A stretch of DNA of 64,000 bases from positions 1 through 64,000 of the forward strand of contig JAVTVY010018875.1 of assembly GCA_036873755.1 (NCBI GenBank), given 5' to 3'. The DNA comes from Hanleya hanleyi (Eukaryota; Mollusca; Polyplacophora; Lepidopleurida; Hanleyidae). Within the stretch, counting starts at the first letter, position 1; every line of letters begins with the position of its first letter. The notes under the pieces were generated by a model, which was not told where the DNA came from, did no database searches, and saw nothing but the letters and a program-made list of their open reading frames with translations. The position numbers and the translations under genes are program-made. Of this stretch, positions 20,241 through 31,164 are shown piece by piece.

Positions 20241-21272
20241 TTAAAATTTGTATAACAAACCGATCTCTCTTAAATAATTTAAAATATAATCTTCTTTTAC
20301 TCGGTTAAAAAGATCTTCCAGCGTAGCTGCTCGATAAAAAATATCTCTTTTAAAATCTATACAGTCTATGAGAATATGTTTCACCGTTAGATCTTCGTGG
20401 CATGGAATACACCTTGGGACCGACTCTTTGTTTAGTAAATATTCTTGAGTTAAACGTGTATGGCCGATCCTACATCGTCTAATCATGGCCTGATCGAAAC
20501 GTTTCTGGCTCTTGAGAGGAGTATAACCAACAGTTTTTTTTTAACTCGTGAAGTTTGTTATTATCCATAGTATCTCATAAAGATTGAAACAGCTTTCTTA
20601 CATAAGCACAGATAGATGGTCTGAAATCGCTATATGAGATTCCAACAGGATCAGCCACATCTTCAGTATTGCCTTTGATGTCAACGTGAGCACTCAACAA
20701 AACACTATCTATATGTTGATCAAATCTAACGTCATATAATTGTAGAATTTTCAAGATGGTGGGTTGAGTTGAATTTCCACTTTTAATCACTTGAATGCAC
20801 GACAGTGAATCTGAGAATATGATATATTTTTTTCCTTCCAGTGAACCCAATACCTTCTAAAGCTGATAACAGAGCTTTTGCCTCTGCAGTGAATATGGAA
20901 CTTTTACCTGGTGGACGATAGTTTTTAGGTAGTTTTGGAACTAAAGATAGTAGCACATGCAACTCTCTCACCATCTTTATAACCATCTGTATAAATAGCC
21001 TGATGTGATCTGTATTTCTCTCTCAGTAGATCACATTCTTGTGTATACACGAGCTGGCTCGTGTCTGCCGTTTTATATTTCGTCAGCGAAATATCTACTT
21101 CTGGGTTGGCTAACTGCCATGGTGGAGTTCGCAAGAGCTCGTTAGGTAAAATTTGACTAACTTTAATATCAGCTGCTACAAAGTGTGGTTTCAGGTACAA
21201 TAAAAGCGTACCTGAGATACAACACATATCACTAATCGTTAGATTATTGGCATGTGCTTTAGAATAGGTCAA
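20241..21272 (-). pseudogene. I-type LINE RNase H and C-terminal region
   Basis: RNase H hallmarks lie in separate frames: IYTDGYKDG near 21030, FTAEAKALLSALEG near 20870 and IIFSDSLSC near 20810. After a shift in an A-run near 20550 the C-terminal part reads MIRRCRIGHTRLTQEYLL with a Cys-x2-Cys...His...Cys cluster (CIPC, KHILIDC) and ends at 20241. This is the usual C-terminus of RNase H-bearing LINE ORF2 proteins. Confidence 0.82.
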
Positions 21273-21847
21273 CCAGAAGACTATACTGTGAAGTCATGAG
21301 GCTCTGTCAGTATGTCGGCACCTCTTCCCATCTTTACCTGCATATGGCGAGATCCTGCTGCTGGACGTTTCGTCCCCGAGGCCCGCCCCCTGTACATACC
21401 TTTTGGTCTTTGATATATGTTGGCATTGTGGGAAGTTGATGTTGGGTCGACATCGGGCCTTACAGACTAGTATTTTGTGTTAAATGCCATCATTTTCATC
21501 TGACGACGATACAGCTCAGCAATCCCCAGTGTATGAGTTGTCACAGCGACACAGCTCACCATTTACCAATATACGAGTTGTCAGAGCATTTCCATCATAG
21601 CTCTATATATTTGTATCTAATACCGCTTATGCCGGTGCTAGGGGCCGTGTGGTCATGTCATCGAAGTTGCCACATGAACAGGTACAATAAAAGCGTACCT
21701 GAGATACAACACATATGACTAATCGTTAGATTCTTGGTATGTGCTTTAGAATAGGTTAAGCAGAAGACTATACTGTTAAGTCATGTGGCTCTGTCAGTAT
21801 GTCGGCACCTCTTCCCACTTCCCTTATATGCGTTGTAATTCATACGG
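21192..21847 (-). mobile_element. Family C repeat inside the LINE: ~140-bp direct repeats around ~345 bp
   Basis: 21192-21335 and 21679-21820 are near-identical direct repeats (CAGGTAC hairpin, GAGATACAACACATAT, GACTATACTGT.AAGTCATG, GGCTCTGTCAGTATGTCGGC). Between them lies a segment ending in a GGACG-AAA-CGTCC hairpin next to ATGGCGAGAT. The same structure exists on the other strand at 41388-41921, which shows that it is a mobile or mobilised unit. The segment near 21600-21700 is related to the Penelope-like 3' ends. It could also be LINE sequence duplicated by recombination, since the outer 20-30 bp read as LINE coding. Confidence 0.6.
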
Positions 21848-22427
21848 ACTCCAAAAAGTGGACTAATCGAGGGTTTCTTTAAATAGAAATTCGCGTACTG
21901 AGGGTTGAAAACACAGTCATATGCAGGATTTGAGTGGTTTGATCGCAATTTTGTGATATATTGCAGCGATAGTTTTATTCTTCGAAGTTCTAAAGGAGAG
22001 TCATCTGGTTCGATATACAAGCTTTCTTTAGGTGATGTTTTGAACGTACAGAGGCAAAGTCTTAGTCCTTGATGGAGAATAGTATCTAGCTTTGCTAAGT
22101 TTGACTTGCTTGCACCATTGTAAACAATAGAACAATACTCAAGTTTGGAACGAAGAAGTGATCGATAGTTTGCTGCTCTCCTCCCCATTTACAGCTGGCA
22201 ACTACCTTCAACAGATCTAGAGCTTTCGTTCATTTGGCTTTCAAGCAATTTATATGCGATTTGAATGTTAGTTGTTGGTCAAACAACAATATGCCTAAGA
22301 ATTTGACCTCTTCTACCACTTTGATTTCAGTTCCATCTAATGTAAGTACTGGATCTTTGTGCTGGAAATATTTTCTGCAAAAGTGAATACAAATTATCTT
22401 AGCTCTGAAGAATTTTTTAGACACCAT
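21781..22427 (-). pseudogene. I-type LINE, connection region after RT
   Basis: Two frames, 22427-22230 (starting near MVSKKFFRAKIICIHFC, with KFLGILLFDQQLTF) and 22188-21781 (RSLLRSKLEYCSIVYNGA, then LRLCL). FLGI..D..L...HI and R..L.YG..Y..A are the usual post-RT signatures in non-LTR retrotransposons. Confidence 0.8.
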
Positions 22428-22466
22428 TTCTGAATTCTATTTAGACAAAGTTGTGATGTTCTCTCA

Positions 22467-23756
22467 TTATTGTGTATAATTTTTCCCGCTACACGATATG
22501 TTGCAATCGTCTACAAAGAGGGAATCATCAATTGATTTATTCAGTAATGCAGCCAAGCTGTTGATGTTGATACTAAACAGAGTAGTAGACAACATACTGC
22601 CCTGCGGGACACCCTGTTCCTTATCAAATTGATCAGACATAGTTGTACCCAAACGAATTTGGAATTGTCTATCATTCAAAAATTTGGAAATAAAAACGGG
22701 TAAACGGCTTTTTAATCCCACATTTTGAAGATCTTTCAGAATCGCGTATTTCCATGTAGTATCATAGGCTTTTTCTAAATAAAAAAAAAATAGAAACCAC
22801 ATGTTCATTCATGGCGAAAGCATACTTGACATACGAATCTAATCTGACTAAATGATCAATGGTACTTGAAACCAACTTGAATATCAGTAAGTTTCTTTTC
22901 AGTTTCCAGATTCCAAACAAGGCGATCATTTATCATGCGTTCCATCGTCTTGCAAACACAGCTAGTCAGTGAAATCGGACGATAATTACCAGGGTCTGTA
23001 TTGTCTCGGCCAGCCTTTGGTACTGGTATAACTATGGCATTATGCCATGACGGTGGAAAATCTTCTCTTGTACAAAGTCTGTTGAATATGCGTAATAGGA
23101 TTTCTAAGGAAGATTCGGGTAGATGTTTCAAAAGCTGATAGTGAACATTATCAGGGCCTGCAGCAGATCTTCAGAATCCCGTATTTCCAGGCCGTATCAT
23201 AGGCTTTTTCTAAATAAAAAAAGGTAGAAACCACATGTTCATTCATGGCGAAAGCATTCTTGACATACGAATCTAATCTGACTAAATGATCAATGGTACT
23301 TGTATTTTTACGGAAACCAACTTGAATATCAGTACGTTTCTTTTCAGTTTCCAGGTACCAAACAAGGCGATCATTTATCATGCGTTCCATTGTCCTGCAA
23401 ACACAGCTGGTCAGTGAAATAGGACGATAATTACCAGGGCCTGTATGGTCACGGCCAGGCTTTGGTACTGGTATAAATATGGCATTATGCCATGACGGTG
23501 AAAAGTCTTCTCTTGTCCAAAGTCTGTTGAATATGCGTAATAGGATTTCTAAAGAAGATTTCTAATGTTTCAAAAGCTGATAGTGAATATTATCAGGGCC
23601 TGCAGCAGAATCGTTAGCGTCTGTGAGAGAAGCATGAAGTTCTTCAATTGTAAACATAGCATTATAGCCTTCATGGTTATCGGAGGGGAATTTAATCTCA
23701 TTTTTCTCTTCTCTTTTTGGAAACTTTGAAATTTTCTGACGAAGAATTTTAGGCAA
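22467..23756 (-). pseudogene. I-type LINE reverse transcriptase
   Basis: Pieces in order: ELHASLTDANDSAAGPDNIH near 23620, PVPKAGRDNTDPGNYRPIS near 23000, FYLEKAYDT (motif A), QGVPQGSMLSTTLF (motif B) and LFVDDCN (motif C, catalytic Asp pair) near 22510. The palm is repeated in part by the duplication 22735-23606, so motif A occurs twice. Stops and shifts make it non-functional. Confidence 0.85.
22735..23606 (-). repeat. ~430-bp tandem duplication inside the LINE RT
   Basis: 22735-23166 and 23167-23606 align along their length and share the same order of RT motifs. Differences include a longer A-run, a small gap near 22866 (TACTTGAAACC against TACTTGTATTTTTACGG) and a short deletion near 23560. 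Copies abut almost directly, as after unequal exchange or template switching. Confidence 0.85.
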
Positions 23757-23904
23757 TTGTTTCGCCTAATTTATTTGCAATTTCTACTCTGTCAGTAATC
23801 ACCTGGTTTCCATCGTTGAGATGCTGAACGCTGGACTTGGAGGTTTTACCTTTTATTCTTTGGAACATATTCAAATTTTTGTTATAGGAGTATGTGTATT
23901 GCTC

Positions 23905-24420
23905 TTAGAGATATAATTTTTTCCAAGAATCACGTTTATTCTGTTTCATGGTTCTAGGAGCTTTAGCTCTTGTAACTCTGAGATCTTTCAAATTTTCAGG
24001 TTTAGGGTGTCGGGGAAAATATCGTTCAGCTTTCTTCCTACATTTTCGTGCTTCTTTGCAGGCATCATTAAACCAAGATTTCTTAATATGTGCAACTCCT
24101 GAAGATGTGGGAATGATTTGCTTGGCAATTTCTATCAGCATATCTGAGAATAATTGTACAGGATCTGGAACATCAACGAAAGAGACAGCTTGTAGTTTTT
24201 GTGAACAAAGCTTTTCAAATTCGAGCCAGTTTGCTTTCTTGAAATTATACCTTGTGAAAGGGGGGTCATCAGTTGAATGAACAGCTTTTAGGACAGTGGG
24301 AAAGTGATCACTTCCACAAAGGTCATCATGAACAGACCAAGAAAGTTCTTCAAGAATAGGAAGGTCGCAAAGTCAGATAGCTAATGCTGAATAGGTTCCA
24401 TGACCTGAGGACAAATGTGT
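23905..24420 (-). pseudogene. I-type LINE endonuclease-RT linker
   Basis: Frame 24141-23905 (VAHIKKSWFNDACKEARKCR...) and adjacent codons up to about 24400 match the usual linker with a K.WW...C..A...R pattern. It is separated from the endonuclease by the Penelope-like tail. Confidence 0.7.
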
Positions 24421-24423
24421 ATA

Positions 24424-24531
24424 ATTACAAGCGTCTAGTCCGTCATTCATAATCCAGCCGTCGTCCATTAGAGAATATCCGCGTCCATAATCCAAAGACC
24501 TATTCCATTTTCCACATAACAGTATTAGCAC
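24424..24531 (-). mobile_element. Penelope-like 3' terminus, 108-bp insertion in the LINE
   Basis: On the minus strand: GGAATAGGTCTTTGGATTAT, GGACGCGGATATTCTCTAAT, GGACGACGGCTGGATTATG and a terminal CGCTTGTAATTA. This matches the last ~108 bp of the 57900-58306 and 63093-63532 copies. It interrupts the LINE endonuclease, so it is younger than the LINE. Confidence 0.85.
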
Positions 24532-25116
24532 CAAGTAAACAAAGAATTATTTGATATAAATTTTTCAAGAATTTTACCTTTACAATTGTCTTCATTATCC
24601 CAGAGGATATTACGACCGTTAAAATCACCCATCAATAAGCAAGGTTTCGGGAGCTGATCGTAACGATTCTGTTCACTAAGCCGGAGACTACCAGAAGAAG
24701 GTATGTACACTGTGCCTAATGTAAAAACAGAATTCAAGGTAATACAAACTGCTACAGCTTGTAAATCTGTCACTAAATCAACAGGACTGTGTAAAACACC
24801 CATTTTAATCAATATTGAAGAGCCGCCTGTAGCCTTTTCATGTTCGTCTAAAGCGTAGAAATGGTAAGTTGTGTATTGGCGAAATTTGAATTTATCTCTT
24901 ATATGATTTCTTCAGAAAGGTCTCATTGAGAAAAAAAGCTGATGGTTCATAATCTTGAGTTAATAATTGGAGTTCATTCAAATTTGGGCAAACTCCTCTG
25001 CAATTCCACTGAATGATAGTTGGTGACTGAGCCATTTTTAATCTGTATAAAGATATGATATACAAAACTGCCCAAGCCAAGATATATAAGATTAAGGACT
25101 GACCGTCCTCATCCAA
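24532..25116 (-). pseudogene. I-type LINE endonuclease domain
   Basis: Starts near 25030 with SPTIIQWNCRG (first strand with the metal-binding Asn), continues to a GTVYIPS block and MGDFNGRNILWDN near 24640 (catalytic Asp-x-Asn). The apurinic-type endonuclease nicks the target to prime copying. It is cut off before the final SDH motif by the inserted tail. Confidence 0.82.
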
Positions 25117-25120
25117 CAGT

Positions 25121-25930
25121 GTCTTTCAATGCGTAATATATATATATATATCAATTACATTAGCGTTCTGTTAGCCCTTGAGTTCTAGACTCAGTGGTCT
25201 ATCAAACTTTCTGAACGCCGTAGTAAAAAAAAATTCCCACTGGGGAGTCTCACTACAACTACAAAAATTGACACGCACACACCACAACAGCGTGCTCTCT
25301 CACAGAGTACACATTGACTACCCCCCAGAGGAAGCCTCACTCTAAAGGTGTAAACTATAACCCAGAGTTACTAACAAGAGTGTTTAGGCAGAACAATAGC
25401 CCAGTTCTAAGCCCTGCGAGTTGCCTGGTGACACCGCGGAACAAAAGAACAGAGAACAGAGACCAGCGCAAAGCTGTATTCTGAGGGTTATGCCTACAAC
25501 GTACAGCTGTATACCTTTACTATGTACATGTATATAGCCCACATCGATAAACACAAATATTATATGCAAATCGACCTAAGCCAAAACGAACTATAAACTA
25601 AACCAAACCAACAAGGAAATATATACACCAGCAGAATACGAAATATTTACAGACAGCGAACAAACAGAGAAAAGGAGAGAGAGACAGAAGAAAAATCCGC
25701 CGGCCCTCTCAGTCACAAAGACCGAGAAGGTAGTAATGGCAGTTCTCTTCCCTCCCAAACCGGGCCGAACTGACAAAGACAAAAACACCCTGAACAGCAA
25801 AAAACTGAGAAAAAATTCCAAAATTTCACCACAGATACTTGTCAAAACTGTTCACAAAATATATTACACAAAAATCAGAGCTAAGATCAGCTGAAATCCG
25901 CAGAATTAGACAAAGTTTTCGGAGCGAAGT
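25121..25930. other. Possible LINE 5' untranslated region, (TA)n at the edge
   Basis: (TA)n at about 25136-25151, then about 780 bp with no frame, including purine-rich GAGAGAGAGACAG on the plus strand. Position just upstream of the minus-strand endonuclease suggests the LINE leader; no other evidence. Confidence 0.35.
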
Positions 25931-26394
25931 GTAAACACGTCCAACTCCAAATCTCTCAAAGAGGGATGTTATTCACCATTTGGGAGGGGGATGACAGTAA
26001 AATTAAAACGATAATTTCTCATCAAGTAAAGAATAGTAGGTTCTATGTAGGGTTTACTAGTATTTACTATTACTATCGTGCCATTGCTTCATGTCTGTCA
26101 GCGTATTAGTGATTCAGACAGTCGTAATTGCGATCTTTGCATACTTATTAATTCCAAGGTCCAAGGCCGTGTTCAGACATTTGCGAACAACTTCTCGTGG
26201 TATATAAGTCATGTGACCTTCTTTGCCATCTGATTGCATTAGCTGTTCAAGTGATGACCACCAAACGAGTCTGGGGGTCGATGGTCAAATTTAAAGCCGT
26301 AATCCTTTAGGTCATTAAAATGTTCATACATGTTCAAAGAATCAACTCCGTAGCTTATGTCCTTATAAAATTGCGGATTTTGACAATGATTAAT
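25931..26394. other. No feature recognised
   Basis: Spacer between two minus-strand LINEs. Confidence 0.4.
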
Positions 26395-26868
26395 TTGAAT
26401 TGAATTTTGAATTGAGTTTATTCACCATATATGTACAGCAGTATAGTATAAGAAAAGTGATATCGTATAGAGTTGATGGCCGCATATGTGGCGGGAATAA
26501 AACCCCAGAGGGCTTGATCTATCCCGAATGAGTACGTGAATATATACATATGTAAAACGGCATAAATGGTAAGAATAAGTAAGAAGTATAATGACATGTA
26601 GATGCTAAATAGGGTCTTTTGAGCTTAGAGGCGGTGAATAAAACATACATATATATATAACCTCAAAAGTAGCAGTCGATGATTATATACAGGAGTTATT
26701 TAAGAGCTAGAGAGATGAATATACGCTAAACCACGAGTTCGTAACTTACAAAGCGTATATACAGAAGGTACTGAGATACAGCATCATGAAGTCATGAACA
26801 GAATAAAGATGGAGTACCAAAAATTGACACAGAGGCAAACTTTATGATACGAGCGGCAGGTAGTTAAG

Positions 26869-27564
26869 TTAGCGTGCCAACAAAAAATACTTTAAGCGAG
26901 ATTTGAATAATGATTTCGAGGGACAGGATTTCAAATTGGATGGAAGAGAATTCCAAATGCGTGGTCCTTTTGTTTTAGTAGAGTAGAAAGAAAGTTGTGA
27001 CTTGTAAAAGGATCTATACAGATTCAAGTTCCCTTGCCTGGTGGGGTAATGATGTACAGTTGATAGTTTGGTGAAGTAATTTTGTGCGCTGGATGGAAGA
27101 AAGACCGAATGATAGAATACTTTGTGTGCAAAATTAAGAATTAGGTAGTCATTTACTTTAGGTAACGGGAGGATGCTCAGTTCTGGAAATAGATTTTCAG
27201 TATTGGCGTATTGTGAATTGGAAGAAATGATGCGTATAAGCCGCTTTTGTAAGATAACTAATGGTTGAAGATGTGTTGGATATGTATTGGCCCAGACCAT
27301 GTTACAGAATGCGATATAGGAATAGAATAAAGAGTAATATAACATAATTAATGTTTTCCGATTGATACAGTGCTTAATATTATTGATAATGCCAATATTT
27401 CTGGATAATTTTGAGCATAAGGAATCAATGTGTGAATGCCAGGTTAGTTTATCGTTGAACAGGATTCCTAGAAATTTAAAGGTTGTAACGTATTCGAGTT
27501 CAATGCCGTCGAGGGTAAGCTTAGATGTGATGTGTGTGGCGCACCGGTTTGGTTTTATGATCAT
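26869..27564 (-). pseudogene. CR1/L2-like LINE, C-terminal region of ORF2
   Basis: 231 codons open to the stop at 26869: TTFKFLGILFNDKLTWHSHI at the RT thumb, ILQKRLIRII in the middle and TKTKGPRIWNSLPSNLKS before the end. This is the standard C-terminal domain of CR1-type ORF2. It is joined to the RT frame by a shift in a T-run near 27575. Confidence 0.85.
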
Positions 27565-28593
27565 ATAATGTGTTTTTTTTTATGTTTACGGATAGTAAAT
27601 TGCACGAGAACCAGTCGTGAAGTTTGGCGAGTTCATTGGACATGTTTTCGAATAGGTGTTCGTGATTATAGTCAGAATAAACAGCACTAGTGTCATCAGC
27701 GAAAAGGAGAATATCTAGTAAGTAAGATGCGTTATGAATGTCATTAATGTAAATCAGAAAAAGGAGAGGACCCAAGATAGAGCCCTGTGGAACACTGCAT
27801 GTTATGGCGTTATATGAGGAAAAGGTATTATTATAGGATATACATTGGCAGCGATCAGACAAGTAGCTACGAAGCCAGTCATTGGCTGCTCCGTTAAATC
27901 CATAGTGTGTGAGTTTGGAAAGAAGAATTTCGTGATTAACCGTGTCAAACGCCTTAGATAAATCAAGGAATAGTGCAACACTGAATTTCTTCTCTTCTTT
28001 TGCTTTAATTAATTTGTCATAGAGCGAACGTACTGCGTCACATGTGGAATGGTTAGCCCGGAAGCCAAATTGGTTCGGACAGATGACATTGTGAGCATCC
28101 AAGAATGAGGTCATTCTGACAGCAACAAGTTTCTCAAAGATTTTACTAAGGCAGGGCAGTACCGATATAGGTCTATAGTTTTATCACCAGATTTGAACAC
28201 AGGTGTGACTTTAGCCATCTTCAATACATTGGGAATTTCTCCTAGCTTGAATGATAAATTAACAAGGTGTGATAAAGGTGTAGCTATGCGACTAGAGATG
28301 GGTTTAAGGAGTGACAAACGGATGCAGTCTCTGCCAGCTGAGCCACTTTTTAAGCTAGCAATCACTTGTATTATTTCGTCAGGAGTAGTAGGGGATAGAA
28401 CAAAGCTGTGGGAGATTTTAGGCCCGAGGAAAGATTTAAAATCAGAGTTGGAACATGGGATTTTGTCTGCTAGTTCAGAGGCGATAGTACAAAAATAGTC
28501 ATTAAAGTGGTTGGCTATCACTGATGAGTTAGATGTTTCTTGTCCGTCGATGACAACATTATTTGGGAGGGAACTGCGTTTTTTCCGTGTCAT
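27521..28593 (-). pseudogene. CR1/L2-like LINE reverse transcriptase
   Basis: Frames 28593-28111 and 28114-27521, out of step near 28130. Signatures: SLKSGSAGRDCI, KVTPVFKSGDK, then after the shift CPNQFGFRANHST, FLDLSKAFDTVNHEIL (motif A), SVPQGSILGPLLFLIYIND (motif B) and LLFADDTSA (motif C) near 27690. All catalytic Asp residues are present. Confidence 0.88.
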
Positions 28594-28679
28594 GAGTTCG
28601 TTAATAGTGTTCCATGTTTTCTTGATATTATTATTGTGCTCATTAAATTTTTCTTCATAGTATTTTTCCTTAGCAATTC

Positions 28680-29991
28680 TTAGGGTATGATTGAGTTTGT
28701 TTCTATATAATTTGTAATGTGTAGACGTTTCGGCACTTTTATTTGTAAGATGTTTTCTGTATAACTTATTTTTTCATGAATAGAACTGATAATACTGGGA
28801 GTTATCCATGGCTTGTATATTTTTCGCGTATTTATAGTTTTGGTTAGGGTCGGAAAGCATTCGTCATAGATAGGAGTTAGTTTGTCGAGGAAGATCGTCA
28901 AGGCCTCGTCTACATTTGTGCATTCTTCTGTAATTGGTGTCCAGTTTGCATTATCAAGTTTGTCTTTGAAAAGAGATTGTTGGGTTGCGTTAGTCAAGCG
29001 GTATCTTATAGTTTGTACAGCAGAAGAGAAAGTGGGAGAACATCCATTGATGTAGAAAACCGGGAAATGGTCCGAAATGTCAGAGAGGAGAATGCCAGAG
29101 CAACGATCGTTTTCGTGAAAATTGGTGAAAATGTGATCTATCAGAGTAGCTGAATGAGATTTGACGCGTGTTGGCTTGGTGATTTTGGGAAATAAATAGA
29201 ACGATTTAATAATTTCATAAAATTGCTTGGAACGGCCATGTAAATGAGTCTTTAAGAGGTCTATATTATAATCCCCCATGAGAATGCATTTCTCTTTTTT
29301 CAGGTTTTAAGGTATTGGGAATAATTAAGAGAATATCGTTGAAGTTTTCCACATTTTTACCAGGGGGTCTGAAAATTATACCTAAAATGTAAGTGTTATT
29401 GGTATCAGTGACCTCGACGAAGAGTGACTCATATTCTCCGTAATCATCAATATGTGTTAGATCATCCCTAATGGTGCATTTCAAAATATCGTCCCTAATA
29501 TAAAGTATAACTCCACCCCCCATTCGATTATTTCTAGATAGGGGAAATGGTTTCTAGCCGGGAATGGCATATAGCTCTTCGGTAGCAGGGTCAAGCCAAC
29601 GCTCAGATATTCCAATTGCTGTGAAGCGAAAATTTAAGTTTTGTAGAAGTTCGATAATTTCAGTAAAGTGTTTCTTTAGGCTTCGTGCATTAATATGGAA
29701 GACAGATAATGTGTTAGCGTCAGATAGATTATTGAATTCAATGTGTGATTTGAAGCTATCTTCGAAATAATAATTGGACTGCTGGGAGCTAATTTGGTTC
29801 CAGTAGGAAATTTCTTCTTCCGTGTCATCAGTGATATAGTTGCTATTTTCCTGGAAATTTAGGTTTAAAGGATTAAAACACATATTTTCAAAATCAGCCA
29901 AATAGGTGTCATTATCATTATTAGAGTTCAAATCTGCCTCTGCGTCAATATTATGTTCAGTGAAGAAGGGCAGCTCTTCAAGAAAAGACAT
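28680..29991 (-). pseudogene. CR1/L2-like LINE endonuclease domain
   Basis: The N-terminal frame 29991-29554 has an acidic leader and then LSVFHINARSLKKHF and AIGISERWLD. A shift leads to 29523-29266 (GGGVILYIRDDI, LGIIFRPPG), and another to 29279-28680 with MGDYNIDLL, SATLIDHIFTN and LSDISDHFPVFY. These are the Asn, Glu, Asp-x-Asn, Asp-His and Ser-Asp-His elements of the APE-type endonuclease. Confidence 0.87.
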
Positions 29992-30000
29992 AATTAAGAG

Positions 30001-30454
30001 ATGAGGATGAATTTAAACTATGTACAGCATGATATAAGCGTTTAAAGAAAATCTCAGTGCATTCAACTATAACTAGATATTGAAGGTTCAAGGCGCGGCA
30101 TGTCGTTACGTATTGAAATGTAAATAAATATATGACAGTCAGGAAGCGTGTATAGTTGATAAGTGTATATAACAATACTACAGGAGTAGTTCTTAAGAAA
30201 GAGAACCAGAAAACGAGAGAACGGCTGGCTATGCTAATTTGGAATTTAGATGGCGTTTACCAGGATCAAATGGATCCCATCCACGCCAAATACTAGACAT
30301 TGGGTTGCTATATATGATAATGTAGGCTTATTATCTGAAAACGGGTGTATCAACATTATTTTTGTATTATCGGAAATATTTATCAAAAGTAAAGGATATC
30401 CTAAATGAGGAAAAAAAAAAAAAAAAAGTTTGAAAAGTATATACAAAATTGTAG
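30001..30454. other. No gene; possible LINE leader, A-tract at 30411-30427
   Basis: Upstream of the CR1-like ORF on the minus strand. Contains an A-run of about 17 and no supported frame. Confidence 0.35.
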
Positions 30455-31164
30455 ATTTTTTTTTTTTTTTTTTTTTTTATATACCTGGTTTATTTCTAAA
30501 TATTTTTGACAGCCAAACTACGCTAAAGTAGAAAGATATACAACGTAAAAAGAACATTGGAACATAATAGAAAAATATTGTTACCAATGAGGAACCCTCT
30601 TATCAAAAAACGAGAAAAAAACAAAAACAAAAAAAAACAAAATATATATATACGAGTCCTTCGATCAGAAAAGAAAGAACCTAATTAAATTGTAATTCAG
30701 AAGTATAGATAGGTTCAGTTGCTTCTATTGGATTAGACAAGTGGGAGGATTGGTTAAATACACAGGGAATGTGCAGATAGACTAACCGTCGGTGTACACA
30801 CTAGAGAGTGTGGCACCTGTGAAGATTTTATATAAAATGTCTAATGTTGTTATTGATTTTGAGCAAGTAGACGATAGAGAGGTCGCTAAGGTACTGACCT
30901 CCATATGCTTACCATACTACATTACTACTGGGAGTCTTGCGTAAGACGACGCCTGTAATAGTTTTATGAATAATATGAATTATTATTATAAAGATTGCGT
31001 GTGTGGACATCAACAAAGAGTGACCTCCATGGTATCAACCTAAATTATTATTCCACTACATACTACTATCTAATAATTATCCTACGTAATGCAGATCTGT
31101 TTGCTCCATACCAGCCCATGCGTGAAATATGAGGCATAACAGTTGAAAACCAAGTGCAAGAGCC

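Larger units (their letters stand above)
20241..25120 (-). mobile_element. I-type LINE (endonuclease-RT-RNase H), broken and rearranged
   Basis: Minus-strand remnants in order are: endonuclease (25116 to about 24532), linker (24400-23905), reverse transcriptase (23756-22467), connection (22427-21781), RNase H (21272-20575) and a Cys/His C-terminus (20486-20241). Presence of RNase H after RT places it in the I superclade rather than CR1/L2. It contains an inserted repeat at 21192-21847, a tandem duplication at 22735-23606 and a 108-bp Penelope-like tail at 24424-24531. Many stops and shifts show it is dead. AT-rich sequence with (TA)n at about 25134 lies just upstream of the endonuclease. Confidence 0.88.
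26395..30000 (-). mobile_element. CR1/L2-like LINE, nearly full length
   Basis: Minus strand: ORF2 remnants from about 29991 to 26869, then about 430 bp of 3' untranslated sequence, an AATAAA (GGTGAATAAACTC) near 26418 and a tail of ATTCAA-like repeats (26395-26415). No RNase H follows RT, and the C-terminus has the GPRIWNSLPS signature, so it belongs to the CR1/L2/Rex/Jockey-like group. Three or four shifts break the frame, but the protein segments are long and well preserved. Confidence 0.88.
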
